From Erythrobacter aureus (GTDB taxonomy: Bacteria; Pseudomonadota; Alphaproteobacteria; Sphingomonadales; Sphingomonadaceae): 64,000 nucleotides of DNA. The notes under the pieces are model-generated. The model did no database searches and had not been told where the DNA came from. It was given only the letters and a program-made list of their open reading frames with translations. A program made the translations under genes and the position numbers. Positions 41,738 through 51,943 of the stretch are shown piece by piece. The stretch covers positions 2,706,501 to 2,770,500 of the forward strand of contig NZ_CP031357.1 of the NCBI RefSeq assembly GCF_003355455.1. Direction: 5' to 3'. The number at the start of each line of letters is the position of its first letter. Position 1 is the stretch's first letter.

Positions 41738-42952
41738 GGCGAGCATCCCTTCGGACATGACCGAAAGATAAGTCCGGATCGCCTGGTCGGGCCGTTCGAA
41801 GCGGGCCGCCCAATGGCGCGCCTCATAGGCGGAATTGACCGTCGACATGATGACCTGCCCCGCCACCAGCGGATCGATCGCGCGCACCGAACCGTCGGCG
41901 ATGCCGTCGATCAGCATCCCGGCAAAGCGCCGCGCCAGCCGGTTGGACCGGGTGACGACGTCGATCTTGTGTTCCGCGTCGAGCGCTTGCAACGCGGTGG
42001 TCCGGAGCAAGGGCGTGGCATCGAAGAATTGCACATCGACCAGTTCGGCCAGCACGCTCGACAAACGGATCCAGTAATCCGTTTCGATATCGCGCCCCGC
42101 GATCTGCACTGCGGAAAGGCGATCGTAGCTCTGCTGAAAACAGGCAAGCACCAGATCGTCCTTGGCTTGGTGGTGATGGTAGAAACTGCCCTTGGTGACG
42201 TTGAGGCTTTCGGCGATGCGGTTGACCGATGCGCCGCGATAGCCGCGTTCGTTGATCGTCACCGTCGCGGCGCGCAGAAAGGCTTCGTTCTGCCCGGCCT
42301 CCTCCTCTTCCGGCGTGCGCCAATTGCCCACCAGTTGTTGCGGATCGAAGGCCCCCCGCCGGGCGGGCAGGCCATGCGCGAGCACATCGAACAGCCGCTC
42401 TTCGATGCGCGGGAAATCGAGAACGGAATAGCGTATCGACCATACCGGCCACCACATCATCGCCTCGAGCAGGATATGCGCCCGGGCCGAGAACAACGCC
42501 CGCTCGTCCTTGTCGCGCCATTCGCCGAAGAAGCGCCGCACGAGATCGACGATGCGCAAGTAGTGCGCCATCAGCGGGTCCTGCACCTCGGGTTCGAGCG
42601 TGCGGATTTCCGACAGCGCGGTGACGAGGCCACGCTCGCCAGCCCTGATGCGTTTTCTCAGCGCGACATGGGCGGCGATGAAATGCCGCAACCGCGCGGC
42701 GGGCTCCGCCTGTTCGAGCGCCTCGCGCGCCATGCGCTCCATCAGGGTCAGCGTCTCGTCATAGACCGCGACGACCAATTGTTCCTTGCGCGGGAAATAA
42801 TAGGTGACGCTGGTCGCATTCAGCCCGATTGCGCGCGCGACCTCGGCCAGCGTGGTCGCCTGCACGCCGACTTCATTGATCAGCACAGCGGCTGCGTGGA
42901 CGATCGCCTCGCGCTTTTCGCCGAATTTGCGGGTGGCGGCGGGACCGTTCAC
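41726..42952 (-). CDS. Tandem TetR regulator: two TetR units in one polypeptide
   Basis: A 408-residue protein with two complete TetR-type DNA-binding domains. The first spans about residues 10-70 (HTH: TTLAEVARAIGLNATSVTYYF) and is followed by its own helical domain. The second begins near residue 222 (HTH about 240-262: SVNRIAESLNVTKGSFYHHH) with its own C-terminal domain. A single chain could bind DNA as an internal pseudo-dimer. The GTG start overlaps the acyl-CoA synthetase stop (GTGA), so the two are translationally coupled. It ends 12 nt into the convergent MFS gene. A role as regulator of the surrounding beta-oxidation genes is likely; its operator was not identified. Confidence 0.85.
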   Translation of the reverse strand: MNGPAATRKFGEKREAIVHAAAVLINEVGVQATTLAEVARAIGLNATSVTYYFPRKEQLVVAVYDETLTLMERMAREALEQAEPAARLRHFIAAHVALRKRIRAGERGLVTALSEIRTLEPEVQDPLMAHYLRIVDLVRRFFGEWRDKDERALFSARAHILLEAMMWWPVWSIRYSVLDFPRIEERLFDVLAHGLPARRGAFDPQQLVGNWRTPEEEEAGQNEAFLRAATVTINERGYRGASVNRIAESLNVTKGSFYHHHQAKDDLVLACFQQSYDRLSAVQIAGRDIETDYWIRLSSVLAELVDVQFFDATPLLRTTALQALDAEHKIDVVTRSNRLARRFAGMLIDGIADGSVRAIDPLVAGQVIMSTVNSAYEARHWAARFERPDQAIRTYLSVMSEGMLASSD

Positions 42953-44685
42953 GCGAAGAAAGCCCCCAGATCCTTCTTCAGGATCTTGCCATTGGCATTG
43001 CGCGGCAGGGTGCCCTCGACGAAAGCGATGCGCACCGGCACCTTGAATTTCGCCAGTCGCGCGGCAACCCACTCGCGCAGTTCCTCCTCGCTCGCCGAAG
43101 TGCCGGGCGCGAGATGGACCACGGCGGCGGGTTCTTCGCCCAAGGTCGGGTGGGGGATGCCTACCAGCGCGGCATCGGTCACTGCGGGATGATCGTAGAG
43201 CACATTTTCGACCTCGGAGGAGTAGATGTTTTCGCCGCCCCGGATGACCATATCCTTCGCCCGGTCGACGATAAAGCACCACCCCTCCTCGTCGAGCCGG
43301 GCCAGATCGCCGGTCCGGACCCAACCGTCGACGAAGGTTTCCGCCGTCGCTTCCGGCCGGTTCCAATAGCCTTTGACGATCATCGGCCCGCGCGCCCACA
43401 ACTCGCCGACTTCGCCGGTGGGCAGCTCTGTCTCGCCATCCTCGGACATGATCTTGAGATCGGCCACGGCAACCGGCGGCCCGCAACTGTCGGGGCGGTT
43501 GAGATAATCCTCGGAGGAATGCCCCGTCACCGTAGCCATGGTTTCGGTCATGCCCCAGCCATTGGCGGGCAGCGCGCCGAATTCCTCGTGGATCTTGCGC
43601 ACCAGCTCGGGTGCGGCAGGAGCACCGCCATAGGCAACTGCTTCCAGGCTGGAGAGGTCGTAATTTTTACGCTTGGGATGCTCGAGCAATTGCCAGGCGA
43701 TGGTCGGCACGCCGCCGGTCAGGTTTACTTTCTCGCGCTCGATGAGCTGAAACGCCTTTTCCGGGTCCCATTTGTGCATGAAGACCATGGTGTGTCCGGC
43801 AACGATATATCCCATCAGACCCGCCGAACAAGCGGTGACATGAAACAGCGGAATAACCGTCAGCCCCACTTTCTTCACCGGGTCGGGCGGTACTTCACCC
43901 CGTCGTAGAGCCGCGCAGGCGGTATTGAAGCCGGATGAGAGAACATTGGTGCACAGATTGCGATGCGTTCCCAACGCACCCTTGGGCTGGCCGGTGGTGC
44001 CGCTGGTGTAGAAGATCGTCGCCTCGTCATCCGGGGCGATCTCTTCTGGCGGCAATTCACATGGCGGCAATGCAGCGTAGTCCCCGGGCGTGCCGATGAC
44101 ATCCTCGAGCCGCTCGCCTCCCTCCACCGGTTTTCCGCCGCGCGCAACGAACACCGTTTCCAATCCGGGGAACTCGGCGCGGTGGCCGGCCAGCCGCTCC
44201 CACCGCTCGGCATCGCAAACGAGCAGTTTCGAGCCCGAATTGGCGAGCCCGAAGGCCAGTTCCGGCCCTGTCCACCAGGCATTGAGCGGAACACAGATCG
44301 CGCCGATTGCGGTCGCGGCGAAGAAGGCGACCGGCCATTCGGGCAGATTGCGCATCGCCAAGGCCACCCGGTCGCCCTTGGCGATGCCGCGCGCGCGGAA
44401 TTCGGCGGCCAGCCGCGCGACCGCGCGGAACCAGGCATCGTAAGTGATCCGCTCGTCCTCGTAGATGGCGAAAAGGCGGTCGCCATGCGCGCGCCCGGCC
44501 ATGGCGACCTGACGCAAATTGGCTGGCGCGTTTTTCCATACACGCGTGGGCACCCCGCGAATGTCGATCGTCTCCATCTCGAGGCGCTGCCCCGGTGCAG
44601 TCAGACGCTCGACGCACTCCTGCCGCGACATGGCCGGCCAATTCGCCGGTGGCACGAAATCGATCGCTTGCGCGAGGTCGTTCAT
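42949..44685 (-). CDS. Acyl-CoA synthetase (AMP-forming)
   Basis: A 578-residue AMP-dependent ligase. Adenylation motifs: IFYTSGTTGQPKGALGTHRN (P-loop), GWGMTETMATVTGH (A5), GWVRTGDLARLDEEGW (A7), DRAKDMVIRGGENIYSSEVEN (A8) and the C-terminal RNANGKILKKDL with the catalytic Lys. Long N-terminal region typical of FadD-like enzymes. It lies divergent from the serine hydrolase and converges with the tandem TetR gene it is coupled to. The probable role is activation of a fatty acid or steroid side-chain acid for beta-oxidation. ATG at 44685 follows GAGGGG. Longer upstream forms lack similarity. Confidence 0.9.
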   Translation of the reverse strand: MNDLAQAIDFVPPANWPAMSRQECVERLTAPGQRLEMETIDIRGVPTRVWKNAPANLRQVAMAGRAHGDRLFAIYEDERITYDAWFRAVARLAAEFRARGIAKGDRVALAMRNLPEWPVAFFAATAIGAICVPLNAWWTGPELAFGLANSGSKLLVCDAERWERLAGHRAEFPGLETVFVARGGKPVEGGERLEDVIGTPGDYAALPPCELPPEEIAPDDEATIFYTSGTTGQPKGALGTHRNLCTNVLSSGFNTACAALRRGEVPPDPVKKVGLTVIPLFHVTACSAGLMGYIVAGHTMVFMHKWDPEKAFQLIEREKVNLTGGVPTIAWQLLEHPKRKNYDLSSLEAVAYGGAPAAPELVRKIHEEFGALPANGWGMTETMATVTGHSSEDYLNRPDSCGPPVAVADLKIMSEDGETELPTGEVGELWARGPMIVKGYWNRPEATAETFVDGWVRTGDLARLDEEGWCFIVDRAKDMVIRGGENIYSSEVENVLYDHPAVTDAALVGIPHPTLGEEPAAVVHLAPGTSASEEELREWVAARLAKFKVPVRIAFVEGTLPRNANGKILKKDLGAFFA

Positions 44686-44861
44686 GGGTATCCCCTCATC
44701 TGCCGCCACTTCCGGGGCGACTCTCTCCACCCGCGATCTAACCCTGCTTGTCATGGATGTGCAAGCCGCCTTCGAAGGAAAGGTATGAGGGTGGCAAGAA
44801 CAGATGAATCCGCTATTCGTGCAAAACCGAAGCATAGGTATGTATGGAAACGGAGAACGGA

Positions 44862-46097
44862 ATGGTCGAACTGGCAGACGCCGGAGCACTGGGTTTCGAT
44901 GCCGGGAGGCTATCGCGAATCGCTCCATTCCTGGCAGAGGCGTATGTCGACAATGGCCGCCTGCCCAACGCGCAATTGCTGATCGCGCGCGACGGGCAAC
45001 CGGTCCATTACACCAAGCTCGGCAAGATGGGCGACGATGGCCGCGAGCTTCGCGACGACGCGCTGTTCCGCATCGCCAGCATGACCAAGCCGGTGACCTC
45101 GGTCGCCTTCATGCAGCTCGTCGAACAGTGCAAGGTCGCACTGGAAGAGCCGGTGACGAAAGTGTTTCCCGAATTCGCCAATTTGCATGTCTATGCGGGC
45201 GGCGGCGGCTCGATCCCCTTCGCGCCGGGCGCGCCCGCGCATCCGATGCGCTTCGTCGATCTGCTCACCCATATGTCGGGCTTCACCTACGGCTTGCAGA
45301 ACCGCAACAATATCGATGCGGTCTATCGCGAGCACAATTTCGATTTCGCGCGCGACAATCTCGACAGCGACGGGTTCGTCGACAAGTTGGCCCAGCTCCC
45401 GCTCGAATTCGCGCCCGGGCAGGGATGGAACTATTCGGTCTCGACCGATGTGCTGGGCATCGCGGTCGAACGGATCAGCGGGATGCGGCTGGGCGACTAT
45501 TTCGAGCAGCACATCTTCGCCCCGCTCGGCATGACCGATACGCGCTTCGGCGTTCGCGAAGGCGATCTCGAACGGTTGGTCGATGCCTACGCCTATCGTC
45601 CGGGCCAGTCGTCGCGGATGATCAGCGCCGGCGCGACGAGCAAGCTTGCCAAGCCCGCGAGTTTCGACAGCGGCGGCGGAGGGCTGGTCGGCACCATCGC
45701 CGACTATCATCGCTTCGCGACCATGCTGCTGAACGGCGGCGAGCTGGACGGCGCGCGTATCCTCAGCCCCAAGACCGTGCGGCTGATGCGCACCAACCAT
45801 TTGCCGAACAATGCCGATCTCACCGAGATGTCGAGCAGCCTGTTTTCCGAAGCGAACAATGCCGGGACGGGTTTCGGCCTGGGATTCGCGATGGTGATCG
45901 ATCCGGCAAAAACGCTGATCCCGTCGAGCCTCGGCGAGTTTTACTGGGGCGGCGCCTATTCGACCGCCTTCTTCGTCGATCCGGTCGAACGGATCACCAT
46001 GGTCTTCATGACGCAGGTCTATCCCTCGTCGACCTATCCCATCCGCCGTCAGCTCAAGACGCTGATCTATTCCGCCCTCACCGAAACCTACGTCTGA
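44862..46097 (+). CDS. Serine hydrolase of the class C beta-lactamase/esterase family
   Basis: A 411-residue serine hydrolase of the beta-lactamase fold. The nucleophile motif SMTK lies at residues 73-76, the YSVS (Tyr-x-Ser) motif follows in GQGWNYSVSTDVLG, and the third motif is the WGGAYS region. No signal peptide is apparent, so this is more likely an esterase (EstB-like) than an antibiotic beta-lactamase. The neighbours encode acyl-CoA enzymes, so an ester or lactone substrate of lipid metabolism is a fair inference. The ATG at 44862 follows GGAG; an ATG six codons upstream is also in frame. The FadJ-like gene follows 10 nt later. Confidence 0.85.
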   Translation: MVELADAGALGFDAGRLSRIAPFLAEAYVDNGRLPNAQLLIARDGQPVHYTKLGKMGDDGRELRDDALFRIASMTKPVTSVAFMQLVEQCKVALEEPVTKVFPEFANLHVYAGGGGSIPFAPGAPAHPMRFVDLLTHMSGFTYGLQNRNNIDAVYREHNFDFARDNLDSDGFVDKLAQLPLEFAPGQGWNYSVSTDVLGIAVERISGMRLGDYFEQHIFAPLGMTDTRFGVREGDLERLVDAYAYRPGQSSRMISAGATSKLAKPASFDSGGGGLVGTIADYHRFATMLLNGGELDGARILSPKTVRLMRTNHLPNNADLTEMSSSLFSEANNAGTGFGLGFAMVIDPAKTLIPSSLGEFYWGGAYSTAFFVDPVERITMVFMTQVYPSSTYPIRRQLKTLIYSALTETYV

Positions 46098-46107
46098 GGA
46101 GACACCG

Positions 46108-48147
46108 ATGACCTCCCCTATCCGCACGCAGCGCCACGACGATGTCCTTGTCGTCATTTCCGACAATCCGCCGGTCAATGCCCTGGGACAGGCCGTGCGC
46201 GCCGGGCTGAAGGACGCAATCGAAGAAGCGATCGGCGATGACGCGGTCAAGGCGGTGGTCATTCGCTGCGACGGGCGGACTTTCTTTGCCGGTGCGGACA
46301 TCACCGAATTCGGCAAGCCGCCGGTCGGCCCGAGCCTGCCCGAAACGCTCGACGCAATGGAAGCGAGCGACAAGCCGGTGATCGCCGCGATCCACGGCAC
46401 CGCGCTTGGCGGCGGCTGCGAGGTGGCGCTGGCCTGCCATTACCGCGTCGCGGTGCCCAGTGCCAAACTCGGCCTGCCCGAAGTAAAGCTCGGCCTGATC
46501 CCCGGCGCCGCGGGCACGCAGCGCCTGCCGCGCCTCGTCGGGGCGGAAGCTGCCTTGCCCCTAGTCGTCGGCGGCAATCCGATCCCGGCCAAGAAAGCCA
46601 AGGCCATCGGTCTACTCGACGAACTCGTAGGTGAAGACAGCCTCGAGGCCGATGCCATCGCTTTCGCCAGGTCGAAGATCGGCCAGCCGGTCCCGCGTGC
46701 GTCGGAAGGCAATGCCAATGAAGATGGGGTGCGCGATCCCGACCTGTTCGACCGCTTCCGCGCCAGCCAAGCCCGCCGGATTCGCGGTTTCGATGCCCCC
46801 AATGCGGCGATCGAAGCGGTCAAGGCTGCGGGCGAGTTGCCCTATGCCGAAGGCGTGCAAAAGGAACGCGAGCTGTTCATGAAACTGATGAGCGGCACGC
46901 AAAGCGCGGCGATGCGCCACTATTTCTTCGCCGAACGCGCCGCCAACAAGATCGACGACGTGCCCAAGGATACGCCGCTGATCCCGATCAAGAAAGTCGG
47001 CGTGATCGGGGCCGGAACCATGGGCGGCGGGATCGCGATGAATTTCCTCTCCGCCGGTATTCCGGTGACGATCCTCGAAATGGCGCAGGACGCGCTCGAC
47101 CGGGGCGCGGGAGTAATGCGCAAGAACTATGAAAACACGGCCAAGAAAGGCCGCATGACGGCCGAGCAGGTCGAACAGGCCATGGGCCTGCTGACGCCCA
47201 CGCTGTCCTATGGCGACCTCGCCGATTGCGATCTCGTGATCGAGGCGGTCTACGAAAACATGGACGTCAAGAAAGAGGTCTTCGCCAAGCTCGACGGAGT
47301 GGTGAAGCAGGGCGCGATCCTTGCCTCCAACACCAGCTATCTCGATGTGGACGAGATCGCCACGGCGACCAAGCGCCCCGGCTATGTCGTGGGCATGCAC
47401 TTCTTCTCGCCCGCCAACATCATGAAGCTGCTCGAAGTCGTGCGCGGCAAGGAAACCCGTCACGACGTGCTGGCAACGGTGATGAAGCTGTCGAAGACCA
47501 TCGGCAAGGTGGCCGCCGTTTCGGGCGTATGCCCGGGCTTCATCGGCAACCGCATGCTCTCCAAGCGTCAGGAGCAGGCGAACGAGCTGATCATGGAAGG
47601 CGCGAATTATTGGGAAGTCGACGACGTACTGCTCGAATTCGGTTTCCCCATGGGGCCGTTCCAGATGGGCGACCTGGCCGGGATCGACATCGGCTGGCAC
47701 CGCGACCCGACCAAGGTTACCACGATCCGCGAGGCGCTCTGCGCCAAGGAACGCTTCGGCCAGAAGAACGGCAAGGGCTTCTATGACTACGACGAAGCGC
47801 GCAATCGCACGCCCTCGGACGAAGTGAAGGCGATCATCGCCGATTTCGCCGCCAAGGAAGGCAGGGAGCAGCGCGAGATTTCCAAGGACGAGATCCGCGA
47901 GCGCCTGCTCTATCCCATGGTCAACGAAGGCGCGAAGATCCTCGAGGAAGGCATGGCGCAGCGCGCGAGCGACATCGATGTCGTATGGATCAACGGCTAT
48001 GGCTGGCCGCTCTACACCGGCGGCCCGATGTTCTGGGCCGATACGATCGGGCTCGACACGGTCGTCGCAGGACTGGAGCGCCATGGCCTGCCCGTGAGCG
48101 AATTTCTGCGTGAGAAAGCCGAAACAGGTAAGCGCTTCAATCAGTAA
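46108..48147 (+). CDS. Bifunctional enoyl-CoA hydratase/3-hydroxyacyl-CoA dehydrogenase (FadJ/FadB-like)
   Basis: A 679-residue two-domain beta-oxidation enzyme. The N-terminal crotonase domain (about 1-280) has VISDNPPVNALGQAV, FFAGADITEF and GTALGGGCEVALACHYRVA, the oxyanion-hole segments. The Rossmann domain reads KKVGVIGAGTMGGGIAMNFLSAG (NAD binding), followed by VVGMHFFSPANIMKLLEVV and GVCPGFIGNRML, the dehydrogenase core and C-terminal domain. The enzyme hydrates the trans-2-enoyl-CoA and oxidises the resulting 3-hydroxyacyl-CoA. No thiolase gene is visible nearby. It is co-transcribed with the serine hydrolase (10 nt gap). Confidence 0.92.
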   Translation: MTSPIRTQRHDDVLVVISDNPPVNALGQAVRAGLKDAIEEAIGDDAVKAVVIRCDGRTFFAGADITEFGKPPVGPSLPETLDAMEASDKPVIAAIHGTALGGGCEVALACHYRVAVPSAKLGLPEVKLGLIPGAAGTQRLPRLVGAEAALPLVVGGNPIPAKKAKAIGLLDELVGEDSLEADAIAFARSKIGQPVPRASEGNANEDGVRDPDLFDRFRASQARRIRGFDAPNAAIEAVKAAGELPYAEGVQKERELFMKLMSGTQSAAMRHYFFAERAANKIDDVPKDTPLIPIKKVGVIGAGTMGGGIAMNFLSAGIPVTILEMAQDALDRGAGVMRKNYENTAKKGRMTAEQVEQAMGLLTPTLSYGDLADCDLVIEAVYENMDVKKEVFAKLDGVVKQGAILASNTSYLDVDEIATATKRPGYVVGMHFFSPANIMKLLEVVRGKETRHDVLATVMKLSKTIGKVAAVSGVCPGFIGNRMLSKRQEQANELIMEGANYWEVDDVLLEFGFPMGPFQMGDLAGIDIGWHRDPTKVTTIREALCAKERFGQKNGKGFYDYDEARNRTPSDEVKAIIADFAAKEGREQREISKDEIRERLLYPMVNEGAKILEEGMAQRASDIDVVWINGYGWPLYTGGPMFWADTIGLDTVVAGLERHGLPVSEFLREKAETGKRFNQ

Positions 48148-48304
48148 GCGCGAAACTGCGGCATTTTCGAAACATCGGTACGCAATTCGACGATTGGAAT
48201 GACACGTTTGACCGTTGTCTCTTGACATAATCGGGCAATGCGCATTCAAATTCGATGCGAGGGTATGCACCCAGAGCGTGCGGCCCACAGGAGAGGAGAA
48301 ACCC

Positions 48305-51101
48305 ATGCAGAGATTCGGACTACGTCATCAATGTGCGCTGGGAGCACTGGCAGGGGCGCTGGCCTTCGTGCCCGTTGCGGCGCAGGCGCAGGACCAGGCG
48401 GAAACCGATCAGGAAACCGGTCTTGTCGATGCCGCGGATGTCGATGACGGCAATGTCATCATCGTGCGCGCCCAGGGCCGCGAACAGGCACTGGCCGACG
48501 TACCGGTAGCTGTGTCGGCCGTTTCGGGCGAATTGCTGGAGAAATCCGGTGTTTCCGATATTCGCGACCTCAATCAGGTTGCCCCGTCCCTGCTCGTCTC
48601 CTCGAGCGGTAACGAAGCCAATGGCTCTGCGCGTATCCGCGGTATCGGTACGGTCGGCGACAATCCGGGCCTCGAAAGCTCGGTCGCGGTCTTCGTCGAT
48701 GGCGTGTACCGTTCGCGTTCGGGCAATGCCCTGTCCGAACTCGGCCCGATCGATCGGGTGGAAATCCTGCGCGGCCCGCAAGGTACGCTGGGCGGGCGCA
48801 ACTCCTCCGCAGGCTTGATCAACATCTACACCGCCCCGCCCGAATTCGAATTCTCCGGCTACGGCGCTTTCACCTATGGCAATTACGATGCGATCAAGGT
48901 CGAAGGGGTATCAATGCCCTCTCGGCGAAACGGTGGCGGCGCGTATCGACGGCGTGTATTTCAAGCGTGACGGCTTTTACAACGATGTGACCAACAACAC
49001 CGACGTCAACAATCGCGACCGCTATCTGGTCCGCGCGCAGGTGCTGTTCGAACCGACCGAAGATGTCAGCTTCCGCCTGGTCGGCGACTATTCGAAGAAG
49101 GACGAAGCCTGCTGCGCGGCGACCTTCGTCCAGCCCGACTTCGCTCCGCTTGCGCGCATTGATACGAGCATAAATCCGCTTACCGGCCGCCCCAATCTCG
49201 ATCCTTTCAATCGCCCCAACGGCGGCCCGGCGCTGACCAGCACGTCGAACCCGATCGTTCCGATCCTGCTCGGCCTCGGGCAGGATCCGCGCGCGCTTTC
49301 GCAATCGACGTTCAACCGCGATATCTATCTCACGGCAGGACGCAGCTATGAGGGTGAAACCGAGGATTACGGTATCTCGGGCGAGCTCAACTGGACGTTC
49401 GGCGATGTCACGCTGACCTCGATCACGGGGTATCGCGAATATTCGAACAACCAGGCATCGGATACCGACTATACGACGGTCGACCTGCTGTACCGTGCCC
49501 CCGGCCCCAATGCCGGCGCGCGCGAGTTCAAGACCTTCACGCAGGAATTCCGCCTCAACGGCACGGCCTTCAACGACCGGCTGGACTGGTTGGTGGGCGC
49601 CTATTACGCCAACGAAAAGCTCGAAACGCGAGACAATCTGCGGTTCGGCAACGATTACGGCACCTTCGCCAGTTGCCGCGTGGCGCTTGCCTTGGCTGGC
49701 CTTCTGGGTCCAACCGCCGTTAATCCTGGCAATGCCAATTGCCTAAGCGCTGGCGGACAGGGAGCCCTGATTGGCGATCCCGCCAACCCGCTGGACGGCG
49801 CCCTTGGCCCGGCTGGTGACGTCGTCGTCAATGGCCTCAACATCTTGTCGCAGGTCAAGGACGTCGGTGGCACCGGCGACATCTACAATCAGAAGAGCGA
49901 AAACTTCGCGGTTTTCACGCACAACATCGTCCATCTGACCGATACGGTCGATCTGACCCTGGGTGTACGTTACACCAGCGAAACCAAGGATTTTGATGCG
50001 ACCTTCGGGAACGACAATGTCTTCTGCCCTCAGCAGCGGGCCTTGCAGGGTGCAACGCTACTGAACCCTGCTTTCCTGGCCAATTTCCCTGTCACAAGTC
50101 GCGGTACGCTTCAGGCGCTGGGCGGTGGTCTGCTGGCGCTGTCCTGCCAAGGCAACTCGACTGCCGAACTCAACGGTGTGTCGATTTCCGATACGCGTGA
50201 CGAAGACGAGTTCACCGGCACGGCGATCCTGAGCTGGAAGCCCGATCCGGACTGGCTGGTCTACGGTTCCTATTCGAAGGGCTACAAGGCGGGTGGTTTC
50301 AACCTCGACCGTTCGGCGCTGTCGAACCCGCTGTTCCTCGATGTGACCAACCTCAACACGGCGAACCTTCAGTTCGACGCGGAAACGGTCGACGCCTTCG
50401 AGATCGGGGTGAAGTATTCCAGCCGCAAATTCGGCTTCAGCATCGCGGCCTTCCGCCAGGAATTCAGCAACTTCCAGCTGAACACCTTCAACGGTTCGGT
50501 CTTCCTGGTGCAGAATGTCAATGGCTGCGACTCCGAGCTCACTGCGACCGGGGCCTGCGCGGTCGACGACGTGGCACCCGGCGTGATCGCGCAGGGTTTC
50601 GAGTTCGAAACCTCGCTCAGCCCGATCCGCGATCTGACCATGACGATGGGGATCACCTATTCGGACACCAGCTACGAAGACAACCTGATCGGCAACGATA
50701 CGGGCGCCCCGCTCGACCCGGCGCTGCGTCTGTTGCCGGGCGACAATCTGTCGAATGCGCCCGAATGGGTCGGCACGGCCTCGCTTAGCTGGACTCCGCC
50801 GATCGGCAATTCCGGCCTGTCGGGCCTGTTCTTCATCAATGCCCGCGCGACCGACGATTTCAACACCGGTTCCGACCTGCTCTTCGGCAAGGAACAGGAT
50901 GCCTATGTCATCGTCAACGGCCGCATCGGCATCACCGGTCCCGACCGGCGTTGGGGTCTGGAGTTCTGGGCGAACAATTTGTTCGACAAGGACTACACTC
51001 AGGTGGCGTTCAACACGCCATTCGTGGCTCCGCAGCAGACCTATTCGGCCTTCCTGGCCGAGCCGCGGACCTATGGCGTGACCGTTCGCGCCGGCTTCTG
51101 A
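48305..51101 (+). pseudogene. TonB-dependent receptor interrupted by two single-base gaps
   Basis: A TonB-dependent receptor of about 930 residues if corrected. The signal peptide is RFGLRHQCALGALAGALAFVPVAAQAQ. The plug has VIIVRAQGREQALADVPVAVSAV, SARIRGIGTVGDNPGL and VEILRGPQGTLGGRNSSAGLI, then GYGAFTYGNYDAIKVEG. The frame is lost within 15 nt at 48905-48919: restoring one G in GGGG (48905-48908) and one C in CCC (48917-48919) gives EGGINAPLGETVAARIDG and rejoins the rest of the barrel, which ends YGVTVRAGF. Two homopolymer gaps so close together look like sequencing errors. The ATG at 48305 follows AGGAGAGGAGAAA. The adjacent beta-oxidation genes suggest a lipid or steroid ligand. Confidence 0.85.
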
Positions 51102-51123
51102 TACATATCGGTTAAGCCACGGA

Positions 51124-51157
51124 AGGGTCCGGCGTCTCGCGATGCCGGGCCCTTTTT
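51124..51157 (+). terminator. Intrinsic terminator after the TonB receptor
   Basis: AGGGTCCGGC pairs with GCCGGGCCCT (one G-U pair), followed by TTTTT. It lies about 22 nt after the receptor stop and about 20 nt before the SDR gene. Confidence 0.8.
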
Positions 51158-51178
51158 CTTGAGCAAGGGAGTTCAGCC

Positions 51179-51943
51179 ATGTCGTCATTCGATCTGACCG
51201 GAAAGGTTGCTGTCATAACCGGATCGAGCCGTGGGATCGGCCGTGCCATTGCCGAAGGCCTTGCGGCGCAGGGCGCGCGTGTCGTGATCTCCAGCCGCAA
51301 GCAGGATGCCTGCGAGGACGTCGCCGCGGCAATCAATGCCGAGCATGGCCAAGGCAGCGCGGTGGCGATCGCCGCTTCCATTTCCGAGAAAGCCCAGCTC
51401 GAGGACCTGTTCGCACAGACCAGGGAGAGACTCGGCCCGGTCGACATCCTCGTCTGCAATGCGGCGAGCAATCCCCATTACGGGTCGATGGACGGGATCT
51501 CCGACGAGCAGTTCCGCAAGGTCCTCGATAACAATATCATGTCGAACCACTGGCTGATCCAGTTGGCCCTGCCCGCCATGCGCGAGAAAGGCGATGGAGC
51601 GATCCTCGTCATCAGTTCGATCGGGGGCCTGCGCGCCTCGACCACGATCGGGGCCTATTGCGTTTCGAAGGCCGCCGATTTCCAGCTCGTGCGCAATTAT
51701 GCCGCCGAGAACGGCAAGCACGGCATCCGCGTCAACGGAATCGCTCCGGGGCTGGTGAAGACCGATTTTGCCAAAGCGCTATGGGACGATCCGCAAGCAC
51801 TCGCCGCGACCGAGAAGAGGCTTGCCATGCGCCGGATCGGCAAGCCGGAGGATATCGCCGGGGCGGCCATCTATCTCTCCTCACCCGCAGCGAAATGGAC
51901 CACCGGTCAGACCATCGTGGTCGATGGCGGAGCGATGATCTAG
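51179..51943 (+). CDS. Short-chain dehydrogenase/reductase
   Basis: A 254-residue SDR oxidoreductase. TGSSRGIG at the N-terminus binds the cofactor, NNIMSNHW is the structural Asn segment, and YCVSKAA contains the catalytic Tyr-x-x-x-Lys with a preceding Ser in VISSIGG. The C-terminal segment TTGQTIVVDGGAMI is typical. It carries a strong similarity to 3-oxoacyl- or 3-hydroxy-type reductases, but specificity cannot be decided. Its TAG stop overlaps the stop of the convergent OMF gene (CTAG). The ATG at 51179 follows AAGGGAG. Confidence 0.9.
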   Translation: MSSFDLTGKVAVITGSSRGIGRAIAEGLAAQGARVVISSRKQDACEDVAAAINAEHGQGSAVAIAASISEKAQLEDLFAQTRERLGPVDILVCNAASNPHYGSMDGISDEQFRKVLDNNIMSNHWLIQLALPAMREKGDGAILVISSIGGLRASTTIGAYCVSKAADFQLVRNYAAENGKHGIRVNGIAPGLVKTDFAKALWDDPQALAATEKRLAMRRIGKPEDIAGAAIYLSSPAAKWTTGQTIVVDGGAMI

